The notes: generated from the letters alone by a model not told the origin. Shown: positions 17,781 through 27,460, numbered from the stretch's first letter. The stretch: 64,000 bases of DNA from Janthinobacterium sp. CG3 (GCF_000344615.1 NZ_KB467824.1:4119767-4183766), one strand, 5' to 3'. Numbers and translations are program-made.

Positions 17781-18649
17781 GGGCGCTGATCGCCTTCATG
17801 TGGCTGCTGCACTGGTTGCCGCTGCCGCTGCTGGGGCGTTTCGGCGACGCCGTCGGCGGCCTGCTGTTCGCGCTGCTGCGGCGGCGCCGCGCGATCGCGC
17901 TGACCAATTTGCGCCTGTGCATGCCGGAACTGTCCGAGGCCGAGCGGATCGCCCTGGCGCGCCGCCATTTCCAGGCTTATTCGCGCAGCGTGTGGGAGCG
18001 CGGCATCCTGTGGTGGGCTTCCGAGGCGCGCCTGAAGCGCCTGATCCGCGTCGAACCGGGCTTCCCCGGCGCGCAGATCGGCGCCGCGCCGACCATTCTG
18101 CTGTGTCCGCATTTCGTCTGCCTCGACGTCGCCGGCGTGGCGACGGCGATGCAGATCAGCGCCTCGTCCATGTATGTGCAGCAGAAAAACGCCGCCTTCG
18201 ACCAGGTGCTGCGCAGCGGCCGCTCGCGCTTCAAGCCGGTGCGCCTGTTCACGCGCCAGGACGGCATCAAGCCTATCCTGCGCGCGCTGCGCGAGGGGCT
18301 GCCGTACTTCATGCTGCCGGACATGGATTTCGGCGCCAAGGACGCCGAGTTCGTGCCCTTCTTCGGCGTCCCGGCCGCCACGCTGACGGCCACCGCGCGC
18401 ATCGCCGCCGCCACCGGCGCCCAGGTGATCCCGGTGATCTCGACCTTCCTGCCCGGCTACCAGGGCTGGAGCGTGCGCTACTACCCGGCCTGGGACGACT
18501 ATCCCGGCCCCGACATCACCGCCGCCACCGCCCGCATGAACGCGTTCATCGAGGCGCGCGCGCGCGAACACCCGGCCGAGTATTTCTGGACCCACAAGCG
18601 CTTCAAAACCCGTCCCGACGGCGCGGCGTCGCCGTACCAGGCCCGCTGA
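17777..18649 (+). CDS. Second LpxL/LpxM-like lipid A acyltransferase
   Basis: This 290-residue paralogue of the upstream gene has the H-x4-D motif His112-Asp117 in CPHFVCLD, a membrane anchor [14 protein letters not shown] and the terminal [13 protein letters not shown]. The start ATG at 17777 overlaps the preceding stop by 4 nt. Together the pair probably adds the two secondary acyl chains that complete penta- or hexa-acyl lipid A. That division of labour is inference from the two-enzyme scheme in enterics. dapF begins 20 nt after its stop. Confidence 0.9.
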   Translation: MRALIAFMWLLHWLPLPLLGRFGDAVGGLLFALLRRRRAIALTNLRLCMPELSEAERIALARRHFQAYSRSVWERGILWWASEARLKRLIRVEPGFPGAQIGAAPTILLCPHFVCLDVAGVATAMQISASSMYVQQKNAAFDQVLRSGRSRFKPVRLFTRQDGIKPILRALREGLPYFMLPDMDFGAKDAEFVPFFGVPAATLTATARIAAATGAQVIPVISTFLPGYQGWSVRYYPAWDDYPGPDITAATARMNAFIEARAREHPAEYFWTHKRFKTRPDGAASPYQAR

Positions 18650-18669
18650 AACCACTTATACTCGATGCC

Positions 18670-19536
18670 ATGAAAATCAAATTCACCAAAATGCACGGCG
18701 CCGGCAACGACTTCATCGTCGTCGACGCCATCAACCAGACGATCGATTTCACGCCGGCGCAGTGGCAGCGTCTGGCGGACCGGCGTTTCGGCATCGGCGC
18801 CGACCAGATCCTGGTGGTCGAGCGCTCCGCCAACCCGGCCTGCGACTTCCGCTACCGCATCTACAACAACGACGGCGGCGAGGTCGAGCAGTGCGGCAAC
18901 GGCTCGCGCGCCTTCGTCAAGTTCGTCGTCGAAAAGGGCCTGACGACGCGCTCGAGCATTCGCGTCGAGACCATGGCCGGGGTGATCTCGCCGCGGCTGG
19001 AGGCGGACGGCAGCGTCACGGTCGACATGGGCGCGCCGGTGCTGGACGCGGCCGCCGTGCCGTTCGACAGCGCCGGCCTGGCCGGCCAGGCCGAGGGGCG
19101 CGACACGCTGTGGCCTTTGGCGCTGGACTTGCCCGGCGCGGCCGGCCAGGTGCTGGTGTCGGCGGTATCGATGGGCAACCCGCACGCGGTGCAGCTGGTG
19201 GCCGACGTCGACCTGGCCGCGCTCGAGCAAAGCGGGCCGCTGATCGAGCGCCACGCGCGCTTTCCGAAACGCGTCAACGCCGGCTACATGCAGGTGCTGG
19301 GGCGCCACCACATCAAATTGCGCGTCTACGAACGCGGCGCCGGCGAAACCCTGGCCTGCGGCACCGGCTCCTGCGCCGCCGTGGTGGCCGGCATCCGCCG
19401 CGGCCTGCTGGACTCGCCGGTCAGGGTCAGCGCGCGCGGCGGCGAACTGTCGATCAGCTGGGCCGGCGAGGGCCAGCCGGTGTGGCTGACCGGGCCGGCC
19501 GTCAGCGTTTTCGAAGGCGAGATCGAGGTCGGCTGA
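18670..19536 (+). CDS. dapF: Diaminopimelate epimerase
   Basis: DapF interconverts LL- and meso-diaminopimelate, the last shared step to lysine and peptidoglycan, by a two-base mechanism without cofactor. The 288 residues contain KMHGAGNDF and the two catalytic cysteines, Cys75 in [15 protein letters not shown] and Cys230 in [11 protein letters not shown]. Residue 235 is also Cys. The gene follows the two acyltransferase genes closely, presumably as one envelope-biogenesis operon. In many proteobacteria dapF is next to DUF484-xerC. Here that pair lies about 5 kb further on, behind a Sel1 gene and two porins. Confidence 0.96.
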   Translation: MKIKFTKMHGAGNDFIVVDAINQTIDFTPAQWQRLADRRFGIGADQILVVERSANPACDFRYRIYNNDGGEVEQCGNGSRAFVKFVVEKGLTTRSSIRVETMAGVISPRLEADGSVTVDMGAPVLDAAAVPFDSAGLAGQAEGRDTLWPLALDLPGAAGQVLVSAVSMGNPHAVQLVADVDLAALEQSGPLIERHARFPKRVNAGYMQVLGRHHIKLRVYERGAGETLACGTGSCAAVVAGIRRGLLDSPVRVSARGGELSISWAGEGQPVWLTGPAVSVFEGEIEVG

Positions 19537-19602
19537 GGCGCCGTAACACGCGAGGCGCCGCGCACGTTTTTTGCGTTTACGGCGCGCCCACGTGCCCGCG
19601 CC

Positions 19603-21162
19603 TCAGGCCGGCAGCAGCGCGCCGTCCGCTTCCGCCGGCGCCCCCGGCAAGTAGGTTTTCAGGCGGTACAGGCGCTGGCGGTAATTGCCCTCCGGACCGT
19701 CGAAGCCGCAATCGACCTTCTCGAACAGGCGCGCGATGCGGTCGAGCGCCTGGCGTTGCTGGGCGCTGCGCACCAGCACCAGGCGGCGCTTGCTGCGCCC
19801 GTAGTTGGCGCGGATGTCGATCACCAGGCAGTGGCCCTGGTCGGCGCTGTTCAAGTCCAGCAGCAACATTTCCGGGCGCGACAGGCCGAACAGGCCGGCC
19901 AGTTCCAGCCGCGCCGCCAGCAAGGGCTGGCAGCCGGCCAGCTCGAGCGCCTGCAAGGGGCCGAGCGCCGCCCGCCACGGCGCCGCCTCGGCGCCGGGCG
20001 CGATCTTGCGCAGCGCCGCCTCCGCCTCGGCGCTGCCCTGGCTGGCCGCCTTCAGCAACCAGTAGGCGGCGCGCACGTCGCTGTTTTCAGCGTCGCGCCG
20101 GGTGCGCCAGGCGTGGATGCCGCATTCCAGTTGCGCGGCGCCGTGGCCCATGTCGGCGGCGCGCTCCAGATAAGACTTGGCCTCGCGCACGCTGCGCTGG
20201 GAAAACTCCGGTTTGATATAGATGCGCGAGAGCGCGAACCAGGCCTCGGCCAGGCCCTGTTCCCCGGCCTGTGTCAGCCAGCGGATGGCGCGCTTGAAAT
20301 TGACCGCGCCATTGGCCGCGCCGGCGCCGGCCTGGACCCGGGCGCCGCGGGCGTCCATGCGCGCGCACCACAGGCCCAGCGCCAGTTGGGCGGCGCGGTC
20401 GCCGCCCTCGGCGGCCAGCTCGCAAAAACGCGAGCGCTCGGAATGGCCGACGCCGCTGGCGTCGCCGTCGCGGCCGAGCAGCTGCCCGCAGCGCGACAGC
20501 AGCAACACTTCGTGCGGCGCCAGCGTTGCGGCGGCCGGCCGGCGGGCGCCGTCGGCGCCGTCGCCGGCCTCGCGCAGCAATAGCCGCGCCATCGGCAAGG
20601 CCCGCTCCAGGAAGCCCTCGCCGTCGCCGTCGTCCCAAGCCTGGCCGAGCACCGTGTACAAGGCCGCGCTCACGCCGCTGTCGGCGGCCCGGGCCAGCCA
20701 GGCCTGGCCGCCCTGCGCCGCCGCGTCGGCGCGGCGCTCGTCGCCGGCGCCGCGGTGCTGGGCCAGCAGCCATTGCGCCTCGGCCAGGCCGGCCTGGGCG
20801 GCCCGTTCCAAGCCTTGCAAGGCCTTGGCGCGCAAGGCGCCGCCGCCGTCGTCGCGCGCCAGCGTCAATTGCGCCAGCACCAGCCCGGCCTGCACCACGC
20901 CGGCGTCGTAGGCGCGCTCGTAACTGGCCAACACCTCCGGTCCGCCCTGTTGCGCCACTTCATGCGGCACATGGGCGCCGATCAGCAGGCTGGCCTCGGC
21001 GCAATCCTGCTGCGCGGCCCGCTGCAACCAATGCAGGGCGGTCGGCATGCTTTTTGGCAAACCGGCGCTGCCGAACAGATAGAGTTTCCCCAGGGCGAGC
21101 TGGGAACGGCTGTCGCCGGTGCGCGCCCCCCTGATAATCCCTAGTTCTTCGCGATTGGCCAT
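19603..21162 (-). CDS. Sel1-repeat protein with a unique C-terminal domain
   Basis: The 519-residue protein has no signal peptide from the ATG at 21162. Repeated helix pairs of Sel1/TPR type occur from about residue 15 to 390 (for example AALYTVLGQAWDDGDGEG, AAQLALGLWCARM, LAEAWFALSRIYIKP, AAQLECGIHAW). The last 125 residues (from about GPLQALELAGCQPLL) are unlike the repeats and end with DLNSADQGHCLVIDIRANY and a basic RSKRRLVLVRSAQQRQ. Such solenoids usually scaffold protein partners. The C-terminal part is not recognised. The ATG at 21162 begins MANREELGII. An upstream frame to 21258 looks non-native. It is convergent with dapF. Confidence 0.75.
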   Translation of the reverse strand: MANREELGIIRGARTGDSRSQLALGKLYLFGSAGLPKSMPTALHWLQRAAQQDCAEASLLIGAHVPHEVAQQGGPEVLASYERAYDAGVVQAGLVLAQLTLARDDGGGALRAKALQGLERAAQAGLAEAQWLLAQHRGAGDERRADAAAQGGQAWLARAADSGVSAALYTVLGQAWDDGDGEGFLERALPMARLLLREAGDGADGARRPAAATLAPHEVLLLSRCGQLLGRDGDASGVGHSERSRFCELAAEGGDRAAQLALGLWCARMDARGARVQAGAGAANGAVNFKRAIRWLTQAGEQGLAEAWFALSRIYIKPEFSQRSVREAKSYLERAADMGHGAAQLECGIHAWRTRRDAENSDVRAAYWLLKAASQGSAEAEAALRKIAPGAEAAPWRAALGPLQALELAGCQPLLAARLELAGLFGLSRPEMLLLDLNSADQGHCLVIDIRANYGRSKRRLVLVRSAQQRQALDRIARLFEKVDCGFDGPEGNYRQRLYRLKTYLPGAPAEADGALLPA

Positions 21163-21258
21163 CGGTCCACTATGAAAGTTAATTCCAGCAATTTCGAATA
21201 TATAGATAGTCGATAAACAGATTAGGCCACCCGGCCCGCTTTCAATCCATTGTGTCAT

Positions 21259-21764
21259 TGTGAATATCTATTGGATTGCGCATTACATTAAACAGTGTAG
21301 CGTCCTCAGCCGTTAAAACCATTTGACCTGGCGCAAACTTTTCAAGGAAGGGATAAATACAACAGCCGCCGCGCGCCGCCTCCGGCGCGGCCGATGTTGC
21401 AACGCACACAAAAAAGCCCGTCCCGGCCTGCCGCCACGGCCAGCGTGTATGCGGGGCGGCGCGGCGACGGCGCCGCCGCCGCGGGCGCCGCCGGCAGGCG
21501 CGCGGCCGTCTGGATGCGCCGCCGGCGCTGTTTCGGCGCCAACAATAAGCACAAAACTACTGCCCGCCTCAAATCGCCGCGTTACAAAAATACAACAGCC
21601 TGGCGGCTTTCTTTAGCTTTCGACCAACCTTCCTCCCGATAATCGACCATTCCATCGATCTTGGCGCCGCCAGCATTTAAGGTTCAACTCATCCAAGTGT
21701 TGATCGCACCGCACTTTTCTGCTTCATGGATTTTTGAACAAGTTCACTTTATAGGGAATTAAAA
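21259..21764. other. Long intergenic region before the first porin
   Basis: About 500 nt hold no gene I can support. The part 21350-21560 is very GC-rich with several small overlapping frames lacking ribosome sites. The last 200 nt are AT-richer and presumably carry the porin promoter and a long leader. GGGAATTAAAA precedes the porin ATG. Confidence 0.6.
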
Positions 21765-22820
21765 ATGAAAAAATCACTCCTGGTCCTGTCTCTTTTCGGC
21801 GCTTTCGCCGGTGTTGCACATGCACAATCGTCGGTCGTCATCTACGGCACCGTCGACGCCAACGTCCAAAAAGTGACCGGCACCAGCGCCGCGATCAGCA
21901 AGCACGACAACAACAAACTCGGTTTCAAGGGCGTCGAAGATCTGGGCAACGGCTTGAAAGCCCTGTTCCAACTGGAAATGCGCTACGAACTCGACACCGG
22001 CACGCTGGAAGCGAACACCCGTCCGCTGTTCCAGGGACAGAGCCGCGTCGGCCTGCAAGGCGCCTTCGGTACCGTGCGCCTGGGCCGCGGCCTGACCGCC
22101 TACCAGGAGACCAGCACCGCCTTCGAACCATGGTCGGGCATGCCTAGCCGCGCCGGCTTCCAGCCGGACATCCACATCGCCGGCTACACCAGCGATCCGC
22201 TGAGCGCGACCGGCAATTCGAAAAACCGTTTTTCGAATGCGCTGTTCTATAACACCCCGGTGATGTCCGGCTTCCAGCTGAACGCCACCGTCGGCGCCAA
22301 GGAAGCCAACGGCGGCCCGGCGATCATCGGCCGCAACCCGGTCATTGCAACGCCAACCCCGGCGAATCCGCAACGCTTCCAGTACGCCGCCAACTCGGCA
22401 GGCGACGCCAATCCTTACTCGCTGTCGGGCACCTTCACCAACGGCCCGGTCGCCGCCATGCTCGGCTACGAGCGCAACGCCGTCCAAACCAAACTGTGGT
22501 CGGCCGCCGCCTCGTTCAACCCGATCACCCCGCTGAAATTGATGGCCTCGTACCAGGAGCAGGACTTCGGCCACACCGCGTTCGCCGCCGCCGACGAAGC
22601 CAAATCGTGGGTGGTTGGCGCCAACTACACCGTCGGCTCGGGCCTGATCCGCGCCGGTTACGGCCGCCTGACCCCGGAGAACGCCACCAAAACCAAGCGC
22701 GCCTCGATCGGCTACGAGCACAACCTGTCCAAACGCACCTATCTGTACGCGGAAGCGTCGCAAACCAAGACCGCGGTCAAGACCAACTACTACGGCGTCG
22801 GCGTGCACCACAACTTCTAA
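21765..22820 (+). CDS. Gram-negative trimeric porin
   Basis: This general diffusion porin of the outer membrane has 351 residues and a clean signal peptide (MKKSLLVLSLFGAFAGVAHA). The barrel begins QSSVVIYGTVDANVQK, the invariant first strand of neisserial/burkholderial Porin_4 proteins, and contains NKLGFKGVEDLGNGLKALFQ and GRVGLQGAFG-like strands. It ends VGVHHNF with C-terminal Phe, as required for Bam recognition. A terminator follows at 22871-22904, so it is monocistronic. Selectivity is unknown. Confidence 0.94.
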   Translation: MKKSLLVLSLFGAFAGVAHAQSSVVIYGTVDANVQKVTGTSAAISKHDNNKLGFKGVEDLGNGLKALFQLEMRYELDTGTLEANTRPLFQGQSRVGLQGAFGTVRLGRGLTAYQETSTAFEPWSGMPSRAGFQPDIHIAGYTSDPLSATGNSKNRFSNALFYNTPVMSGFQLNATVGAKEANGGPAIIGRNPVIATPTPANPQRFQYAANSAGDANPYSLSGTFTNGPVAAMLGYERNAVQTKLWSAAASFNPITPLKLMASYQEQDFGHTAFAAADEAKSWVVGANYTVGSGLIRAGYGRLTPENATKTKRASIGYEHNLSKRTYLYAEASQTKTAVKTNYYGVGVHHNF

Positions 22821-22870
22821 TCGGCGCAGGGCGAACCGTGCTACGGAACGCCCGCACCAGTGCGTCGCGC

Positions 22871-22904
22871 AAAACGGCAGTGGGCAACCACGGCCGTTTT
22901 TTTT
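22871..22904 (+). terminator. Intrinsic terminator of the first porin
   Basis: The stem AAAACGGC...GTGG, loop GCAA, CCAC...GCCGTTTT has small bulges and ends in an eight-base T run. It lies about 50 nt after the porin stop. Confidence 0.85.
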
Positions 22905-23055
22905 CGTCCGCGCGGCGCCTGTGTCTTTTCCGCAACCAACGTTCCGGGCTAAACGTTGGCGTTCTGTACAAGCCCATAGAAGAGTGTCATATTGAACTGC
23001 GACGAAATAGTACGTACGTTCGTTTCAACTAAAAATACAACCATTTGGAGACAGC

Positions 23056-24318
23056 ATGAACACAAAATTACTCGTTGGCGTGATTGCCGCGTGTTTCGCA
23101 GCGCCGGTACTGGCGCAGTCCAGCGTAGTGATCTATGGCATCGCCGACGCCGGCCTGATGTATGTCGACAACGGCGGCAAGGATAGCAAGGTCAAGCTCG
23201 TCAGCGGCATCGCCGACGGCTCGCGCCTCGGTTTCAAGGGCACCGAGGACATGGGCGGCGGCTACAAGGCCATCTTCAACCTGGAAGCGCGCGTGGAGAT
23301 CGACACCGGCAACAACAAGACCGGCAATCTGAGTTCGAACCAGGGCTTCGCGCTGACGCGCGGCCTGGAACGCCTGCCGGCGCCCTTGCTGGCCGGTGTA
23401 CGCGGCGCGCTGCAGCCGGCGGTCAACGTCAACACCAGCGGCGCGCTGTTCGACCGCACCTCGATGGTCGGCCTGGTCACGCCGGTCGGCGCCATCCTTG
23501 CGGGGCGCATGTACACGCCCGGCTACGAGGTGTTCAACAACGCCGACGTGTTCGAGTCCGGCACCGGCGGCGGCTGGGGCGGCATTGTCGGCGGCACCGG
23601 CGGCCTGCTGACGGCGGGCATGGCGATCCGCTCCGACAAATCGCTGCAATACCGCATCGAAACGCCGAACGGCTTCGGCGCGGCGCTGATGTACGGCGCC
23701 GAAAAGTCCGGCTACGTCGGCTTGGACAAGCGCTCGTGGGGCGGCAACGTGCGCTACAAGGCGAACGGCTGGAACGTCGGCCTGGGCCACAACCACGGCA
23801 CCGACCAGGTCGGCAACCGCGGCCTGGTCACCACCACGCTGGGCGGCTCGTATGAAACCGGCGACGCCAAACTGTTCGCCGGCTACCACAAGCAAAAGAA
23901 CGAAAACTCGGTCATCATCCGCCTCGCCGGCGAACAACTGGCGCCGGTCTTCGCCTCGCTGGGCGCGGCCGGGCCGGGCATCGCCCGGATGGTCAACGCG
24001 GCGCTGGTGCGCAACTTCTACCTCGACGCGGTCAGCTACCAGCTCGGCGCCCACTACAAGATCGGCGCCGGCCGCGTGATGGCCTCGGTGGTGCGCCAGG
24101 ACGACAAGACCGCGTCCAACAGCGACGCCACCCAGTTCGCCCTCGGCTACGACCACAACCTGTCCAAGCGCACCGACATCTACACCGTGCTGGCCTACAT
24201 CAAGAACACCAACCAGGGCCAATATGCGATCGGCGCGGCCAGCGCCTCGGGCGGCTTCACCGAGAAGGCCGGCGACGCCAGCCGCGGCATCCAGATGGGC
24301 ATCCGCCACCGCTTCTAA
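23056..24318 (+). CDS. Second Gram-negative porin
   Basis: This 420-residue paralogue of the upstream porin has a signal peptide MNTKLLVGVIAACFAAPVLA and the first strand QSSVVIYGIADAGLMY. It has GSRLGFKGTEDMGGGYKAIF and the terminal MGIRHRF with C-terminal Phe. It is longer than the first porin, with an extended loop rich in Gly around residues 165-195 (FESGTGGGWGGIVGGTGG), probably an extracellular or constriction loop. GGAGAC precedes the ATG by 6 nt. Separate terminators flank both genes, so they can be regulated independently. Confidence 0.94.
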   Translation: MNTKLLVGVIAACFAAPVLAQSSVVIYGIADAGLMYVDNGGKDSKVKLVSGIADGSRLGFKGTEDMGGGYKAIFNLEARVEIDTGNNKTGNLSSNQGFALTRGLERLPAPLLAGVRGALQPAVNVNTSGALFDRTSMVGLVTPVGAILAGRMYTPGYEVFNNADVFESGTGGGWGGIVGGTGGLLTAGMAIRSDKSLQYRIETPNGFGAALMYGAEKSGYVGLDKRSWGGNVRYKANGWNVGLGHNHGTDQVGNRGLVTTTLGGSYETGDAKLFAGYHKQKNENSVIIRLAGEQLAPVFASLGAAGPGIARMVNAALVRNFYLDAVSYQLGAHYKIGAGRVMASVVRQDDKTASNSDATQFALGYDHNLSKRTDIYTVLAYIKNTNQGQYAIGAASASGGFTEKAGDASRGIQMGIRHRF

Positions 24319-24343
24319 GCTTGCCGGCTTGACGGCAACCGCG

Positions 24344-24369
24344 ACAGGCGCCCCCGGGCGCCTGTTTTT
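24344..24369 (+). terminator. Intrinsic terminator of the second porin
   Basis: CAGGCGCC and GGCGCCTG form a strong GC stem directly followed by a T-rich run, 25 nt after the porin stop. Confidence 0.9.
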
Positions 24370-24476
24370 ATTTCTGCGCAGCACAGGCGAAGCGCGCGCG
24401 CCGCGGGGCTGTCGGTTAAAATTGGGATTCCCGCTGCGCAACGCCGCCGCCGACCACTTACCAACCGAAACGACCG

Positions 24477-25145
24477 ATGACCGCCACACTGGATTCCACC
24501 ACCGTCGCCCAATACCTGACGGCGCACCCGCAATTTTTCCAGGAGCACGCCGCCCTGCTAGGCGAGGTCAAACTGGCCAGCCCGCTGACCGGGCGCACCG
24601 TCTCGTTGCAGGAGCGCCAGATGGAAGTCATGCGCGACAAGTACAAGGCGCTCGAACTGCGCCTGTCCGACCTGTCGCGCCTGGCCGAGGAAAACGCCGG
24701 CATCGCCGCCAAGTTCCACGGCTGGACCCAGGACCTGCTGCGCGCCCGCGGCGGCGCCGGGCAGGCGCGCGCGGTGCTCGACGGCATGCTCGGCCATTTC
24801 GCCGTGCCGCAGGCCACGCTGCGCCTGTGGGACCTGGCGCCGGAACACCACGACGCCTGGTTCGCCCAGGGCGTCTCGGACGACGCCCGCCTTTTCGCCA
24901 ACAGCCTGCTGGCGCCGTATTGCGGCAGCAACAACGACTTCGAGGCGGTGCGCTGGCTCGGCGCCGGGCCGGTGGCCTCGACGGCGATGCTGGCGCTGCG
25001 CGCGCCGGACGGCAACGGCGCCGCGTTCGGCCTGCTGATCCTCGGCTCGCCCGACGCGCAACGCTTCACGGCCGGCATGGCGACCGATTTCCTGGTCAAC
25101 ATCGGCGCCACCGCCAGCACCGCGCTGGCGCCGCTGCGCGCCTGA
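24477..25145 (+). CDS. DUF484 family protein
   Basis: The 222-residue protein starts with the conserved VAQYLTAHPQFFQEHAALL and has a short helical region around LQERQMEVMRDKYKALE (residues 43-59). A GAF-like C-terminal domain follows (residues 95-220). DUF484 proteins are encoded directly upstream of xerC in many proteobacteria. The function is unproven; a sensory or division-linked role has been suggested by context. Here the gene is 13 nt from xerC, the usual arrangement. Confidence 0.9.
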   Translation: MTATLDSTTVAQYLTAHPQFFQEHAALLGEVKLASPLTGRTVSLQERQMEVMRDKYKALELRLSDLSRLAEENAGIAAKFHGWTQDLLRARGGAGQARAVLDGMLGHFAVPQATLRLWDLAPEHHDAWFAQGVSDDARLFANSLLAPYCGSNNDFEAVRWLGAGPVASTAMLALRAPDGNGAAFGLLILGSPDAQRFTAGMATDFLVNIGATASTALAPLRA

Positions 25146-25158
25146 GGCCGCGGCCGGC

Positions 25159-26106
25159 ATGAGCGAGACGCGCAGCAACGCCGACTGGCTGGCGGCCTAC
25201 CTGTCCCAGCTGAGCAGCCAGCGCAAGCTGTCGCCGCACAGCGTGGCCGCCTACCGCCGCGACCTGCTGGAACTGGCCCGCTTCGGCGACGGCCTGGCCT
25301 GGGACGCGCTGGGCGTCGGCGAGATCCGCCGCTACACCTCGAAACTCCACGCCGGCGGCCTGAACCCGCGCTCGATCGCCCGCAAGCTGTCGAGCTGGCG
25401 CGGCTTCTTCGACTGGCTCGGCCGCCAGAGCGCGCTGGCGGCCAACCCGGCCGCCGGCGTGCGCGCGCCCAGGCGCGCCAAAACCCTGCCGAAGGCGCTG
25501 TCGGTCGACGACGCGGTGCGCCTGGCGGCGACGCCGTCGCGCCTGCACGGCGCGCCGCTGCCGGCCGAGCTGTGCAACCGCGCCATGTTCGAACTGCTGT
25601 ATTCGAGCGGCCTGCGGGTGGCCGAGTTGTGCGGCCTGGACCGGCAACACCGCCCGGCCGGCGCGCACGGCCCGGCCTCGCTGGGGTGGATCGACGCCGC
25701 CGCCGGCGAGGTCGTGGTGACCGGCAAGGGCGGCAAGATGCGCAAGGTGCCGGTCGGCGCGGCCGCGCTGGCGGCGCTGGCGGCCTGGCTGGCGGTGCGC
25801 CCGGCGCCGGCCGACGGCGGCGCCGCGCTGTTCCTGAGCACCCGCGGCAGCCGCATCTCGCCGCGCCTGGTGCAACTACGCCTGAAGGCGCACGGCCAGG
25901 CCATCGGCATTCCCGTCAACGTCCACCCGCACGTGCTGCGCCACTCGTTCGCCTCGCACGTGCTGCAATCGTCGGGCGATTTGCGCGCGGTGCAGGAAAT
26001 GCTCGGCCACGCCAGCATCACCTCGACCCAGGTCTACACCTCGCTCGACTTCCAGCACCTGGCGCTGGCTTACGACAAGGCGCATCCGCGCGCCAAAATC
26101 AAATAA
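25159..26106 (+). CDS. xerC: Tyrosine recombinase XerC
   Basis: With XerD this cytoplasmic recombinase resolves chromosome dimers at dif during division. The 315 residues have the N-terminal SAM-like core-binding domain (WLAAYLSQLSSQRKLS) and the catalytic set Arg153 (SSGLRVAEL), the Lys in GKGGKMRK (190-195), His258-x-x-Arg261 (HVLRHSFASH), His284 (LGHASI) and Tyr293 (QVYTSLDF). An insert of about 15 residues (RQHRPAGAHGPASLG) follows the first catalytic Arg, a feature of several betaproteobacterial XerC proteins. The DUF484-xerC context and length make XerC more likely than XerD or an integrase. Confidence 0.93.
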   Translation: MSETRSNADWLAAYLSQLSSQRKLSPHSVAAYRRDLLELARFGDGLAWDALGVGEIRRYTSKLHAGGLNPRSIARKLSSWRGFFDWLGRQSALAANPAAGVRAPRRAKTLPKALSVDDAVRLAATPSRLHGAPLPAELCNRAMFELLYSSGLRVAELCGLDRQHRPAGAHGPASLGWIDAAAGEVVVTGKGGKMRKVPVGAAALAALAAWLAVRPAPADGGAALFLSTRGSRISPRLVQLRLKAHGQAIGIPVNVHPHVLRHSFASHVLQSSGDLRAVQEMLGHASITSTQVYTSLDFQHLALAYDKAHPRAKIK

Positions 26107-26150
26107 ACCGCCGCCGCCGGCCTGATCCACATCAAGCGCGCCAGCCGAAT

Positions 26151-26180
26151 TTGCAAGCGGGCGCGGAAATCCGGCATAAT
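26151..26180 (+). promoter_or_regulatory. Candidate promoter of the CobW-type gene
   Basis: TTGCAA (26151-26156) and CATAAT (26175-26180) are spaced 18 nt apart and lie about 76 nt before the ATG. I see no TATAACA-type Zur operator in this gap. Confidence 0.5.
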
Positions 26181-26256
26181 CGTCGGCCTGCCGCGCAAAA
26201 ATGGCGGCCCGGCGCAGATTCAGACCTTTATTCCACAGCAACGGCGGACAGCAACC

Positions 26257-27339
26257 ATGGCACTCATTCCCACCACCATCCTGACGGGCTTTCTCGGTGC
26301 CGGCAAAACCACCCTGCTCAACCGCATCCTGCGGGAACCGCACGGCATGCGCATCGCCGTGATTGAAAACGAATTCGGCCAGGAAAACATCGACAACGAG
26401 ATCCTGGTGCGGGACAGCACGGAACAGATCGTCGAAATGAACAACGGCTGCATCTGCTGCACCGTGCGCGGCGACCTGATCGTGGCGCTCGGCGCGCTGG
26501 CGCAAAAGCGCGACGCCGGCCTGCTGCAGTTCGACCGGGTGGTGATTGAAACCACCGGCCTGGCCAACCCGGGGCCGGTGGCGCAAACCTTTTTCGTCGA
26601 CGACGAGGTGGCCAGCCACTACATGCTCGACGCCATCGTCACCGTTGTCGACGCGCACCACGCCATGGCCCAGCTCGACGAGCACGAGGAGGCCCAGCGC
26701 CAGGTCGGCTTCGCCGACAAGCTGCTGCTGTCGAAAACCGACCTGGTCGACGCCGCCGACCTGGCACTGCTGACGCGGCGCCTGAAGCGCATCAATCCGC
26801 GCGCGCCGATCGGCGCCGCCGATTTCGGCAACGTGCCGCTGGCCGAGGTGCTCGACCTGCGCGGCTTCAACCTCAACGAAAAACTGGAACTGGACCCGGA
26901 CTTCCTGGCCACCGAGCCGGCCCACGTGCACGAGCACGAGCACGCCCACGAAGGCCATGACGGGCACGCACACGCGCACAGCGAAGCCTGCGCCGCCGAC
27001 TGCGACGCGTCCGCCCACAACCACCACCACGCCGGCCACAGCGACGACATCGCCGCCTTCGTGTTCAAAAGCGGCCGGCCTTTCGACAGCGCCAAGCTCG
27101 ACGAGTTCCTTAACGGCCTCGTCCAAGTGTACGGTCCTCGCATGCTGCGCTATAAAGGCGTATTGTTGATGCAGGGAGCTGAACGCAAGGTGGTGTTCCA
27201 AGGCGTGCACCAAATCATGGGCAGCGATCTGGGCGCGAAGTGGGGGGAAACCGAGGCGCGTGGCAGCAAAATGGTGTTTATTGGTAAAAATCTACCGAAA
27301 GACATCTTTATTCGCGGACTCGAACAATGTTTGGTATAA
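26257..27339 (+). CDS. CobW/COG0523 GTP-binding metallochaperone
   Basis: The 360-residue G3E-family GTPase has the P-loop GFLGAGKTTLL (11-21), the ENEFGQ switch (38-43), the metal-binding C-x-C-C motif Cys65-Ile-Cys67-Cys68 (NNGCICCTVRG) and the guanine-specificity SKTDLVD. Between about residues 224 and 266 is a His-rich stretch (more than 15 His, e.g. HVHEHEHAHEGHDGH) that probably buffers zinc. A CobW C-terminal domain follows. Family members hand zinc or another metal to client enzymes, often under zinc limitation. The next gene is a DksA with few zinc ligands, a pairing that fits a low-zinc theme. Confidence 0.92.
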   Translation: MALIPTTILTGFLGAGKTTLLNRILREPHGMRIAVIENEFGQENIDNEILVRDSTEQIVEMNNGCICCTVRGDLIVALGALAQKRDAGLLQFDRVVIETTGLANPGPVAQTFFVDDEVASHYMLDAIVTVVDAHHAMAQLDEHEEAQRQVGFADKLLLSKTDLVDAADLALLTRRLKRINPRAPIGAADFGNVPLAEVLDLRGFNLNEKLELDPDFLATEPAHVHEHEHAHEGHDGHAHAHSEACAADCDASAHNHHHAGHSDDIAAFVFKSGRPFDSAKLDEFLNGLVQVYGPRMLRYKGVLLMQGAERKVVFQGVHQIMGSDLGAKWGETEARGSKMVFIGKNLPKDIFIRGLEQCLV

Positions 27340-27409
27340 ACTAGCCGGGTTTTGCGGCACGCCCCGCCGCCGTTGCCGCACGAACGGGACGATGAAATAG
27401 GATGGCAAT

Positions 27410-27460
27410 ATGCAGCAAAGCATGACAAAATTGGCAAGCAACGTTGCGCCGAAAACCTAG
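27410..27460 (+). CDS. Possible 16-codon upstream ORF in the dksA leader, in frame with dksA
   Basis: AGGA lies 9 nt before the ATG at 27410. Sixteen codons end at TAG 27458-27460. Beyond the TAG the same frame is open for 42 codons and runs into the dksA start at 27584/27587. The intervening codons contain no ATG, GTG or TTG. It could be a leader peptide or the first codons of a longer dksA broken by an amber mutation. A coding role is inference. Confidence 0.35.
   Translation: MQQSMTKLASNVAPKT

Noticed and set aside
19537..19602. Bidirectional terminator between dapF and the Sel1 gene
   Set aside because: There is a GGCGCCGTAA/TTTACGGCGC inverted pair and a T6 run, but the loop is too long and the T run is inside it, so I cannot support a defined terminator.
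21311..21642. Overlapping small frames in the gap before the first porin
   Set aside because: They are GC-rich Arg/Ala translations on both strands with no Shine-Dalgarno and no recognisable motif.
25159..26106. Phage or island tyrosine integrase
   Set aside because: The length, the DUF484 neighbour and the full XerC catalytic set fit the housekeeping dimer-resolution recombinase. There is no attachment repeat or cargo beside it.
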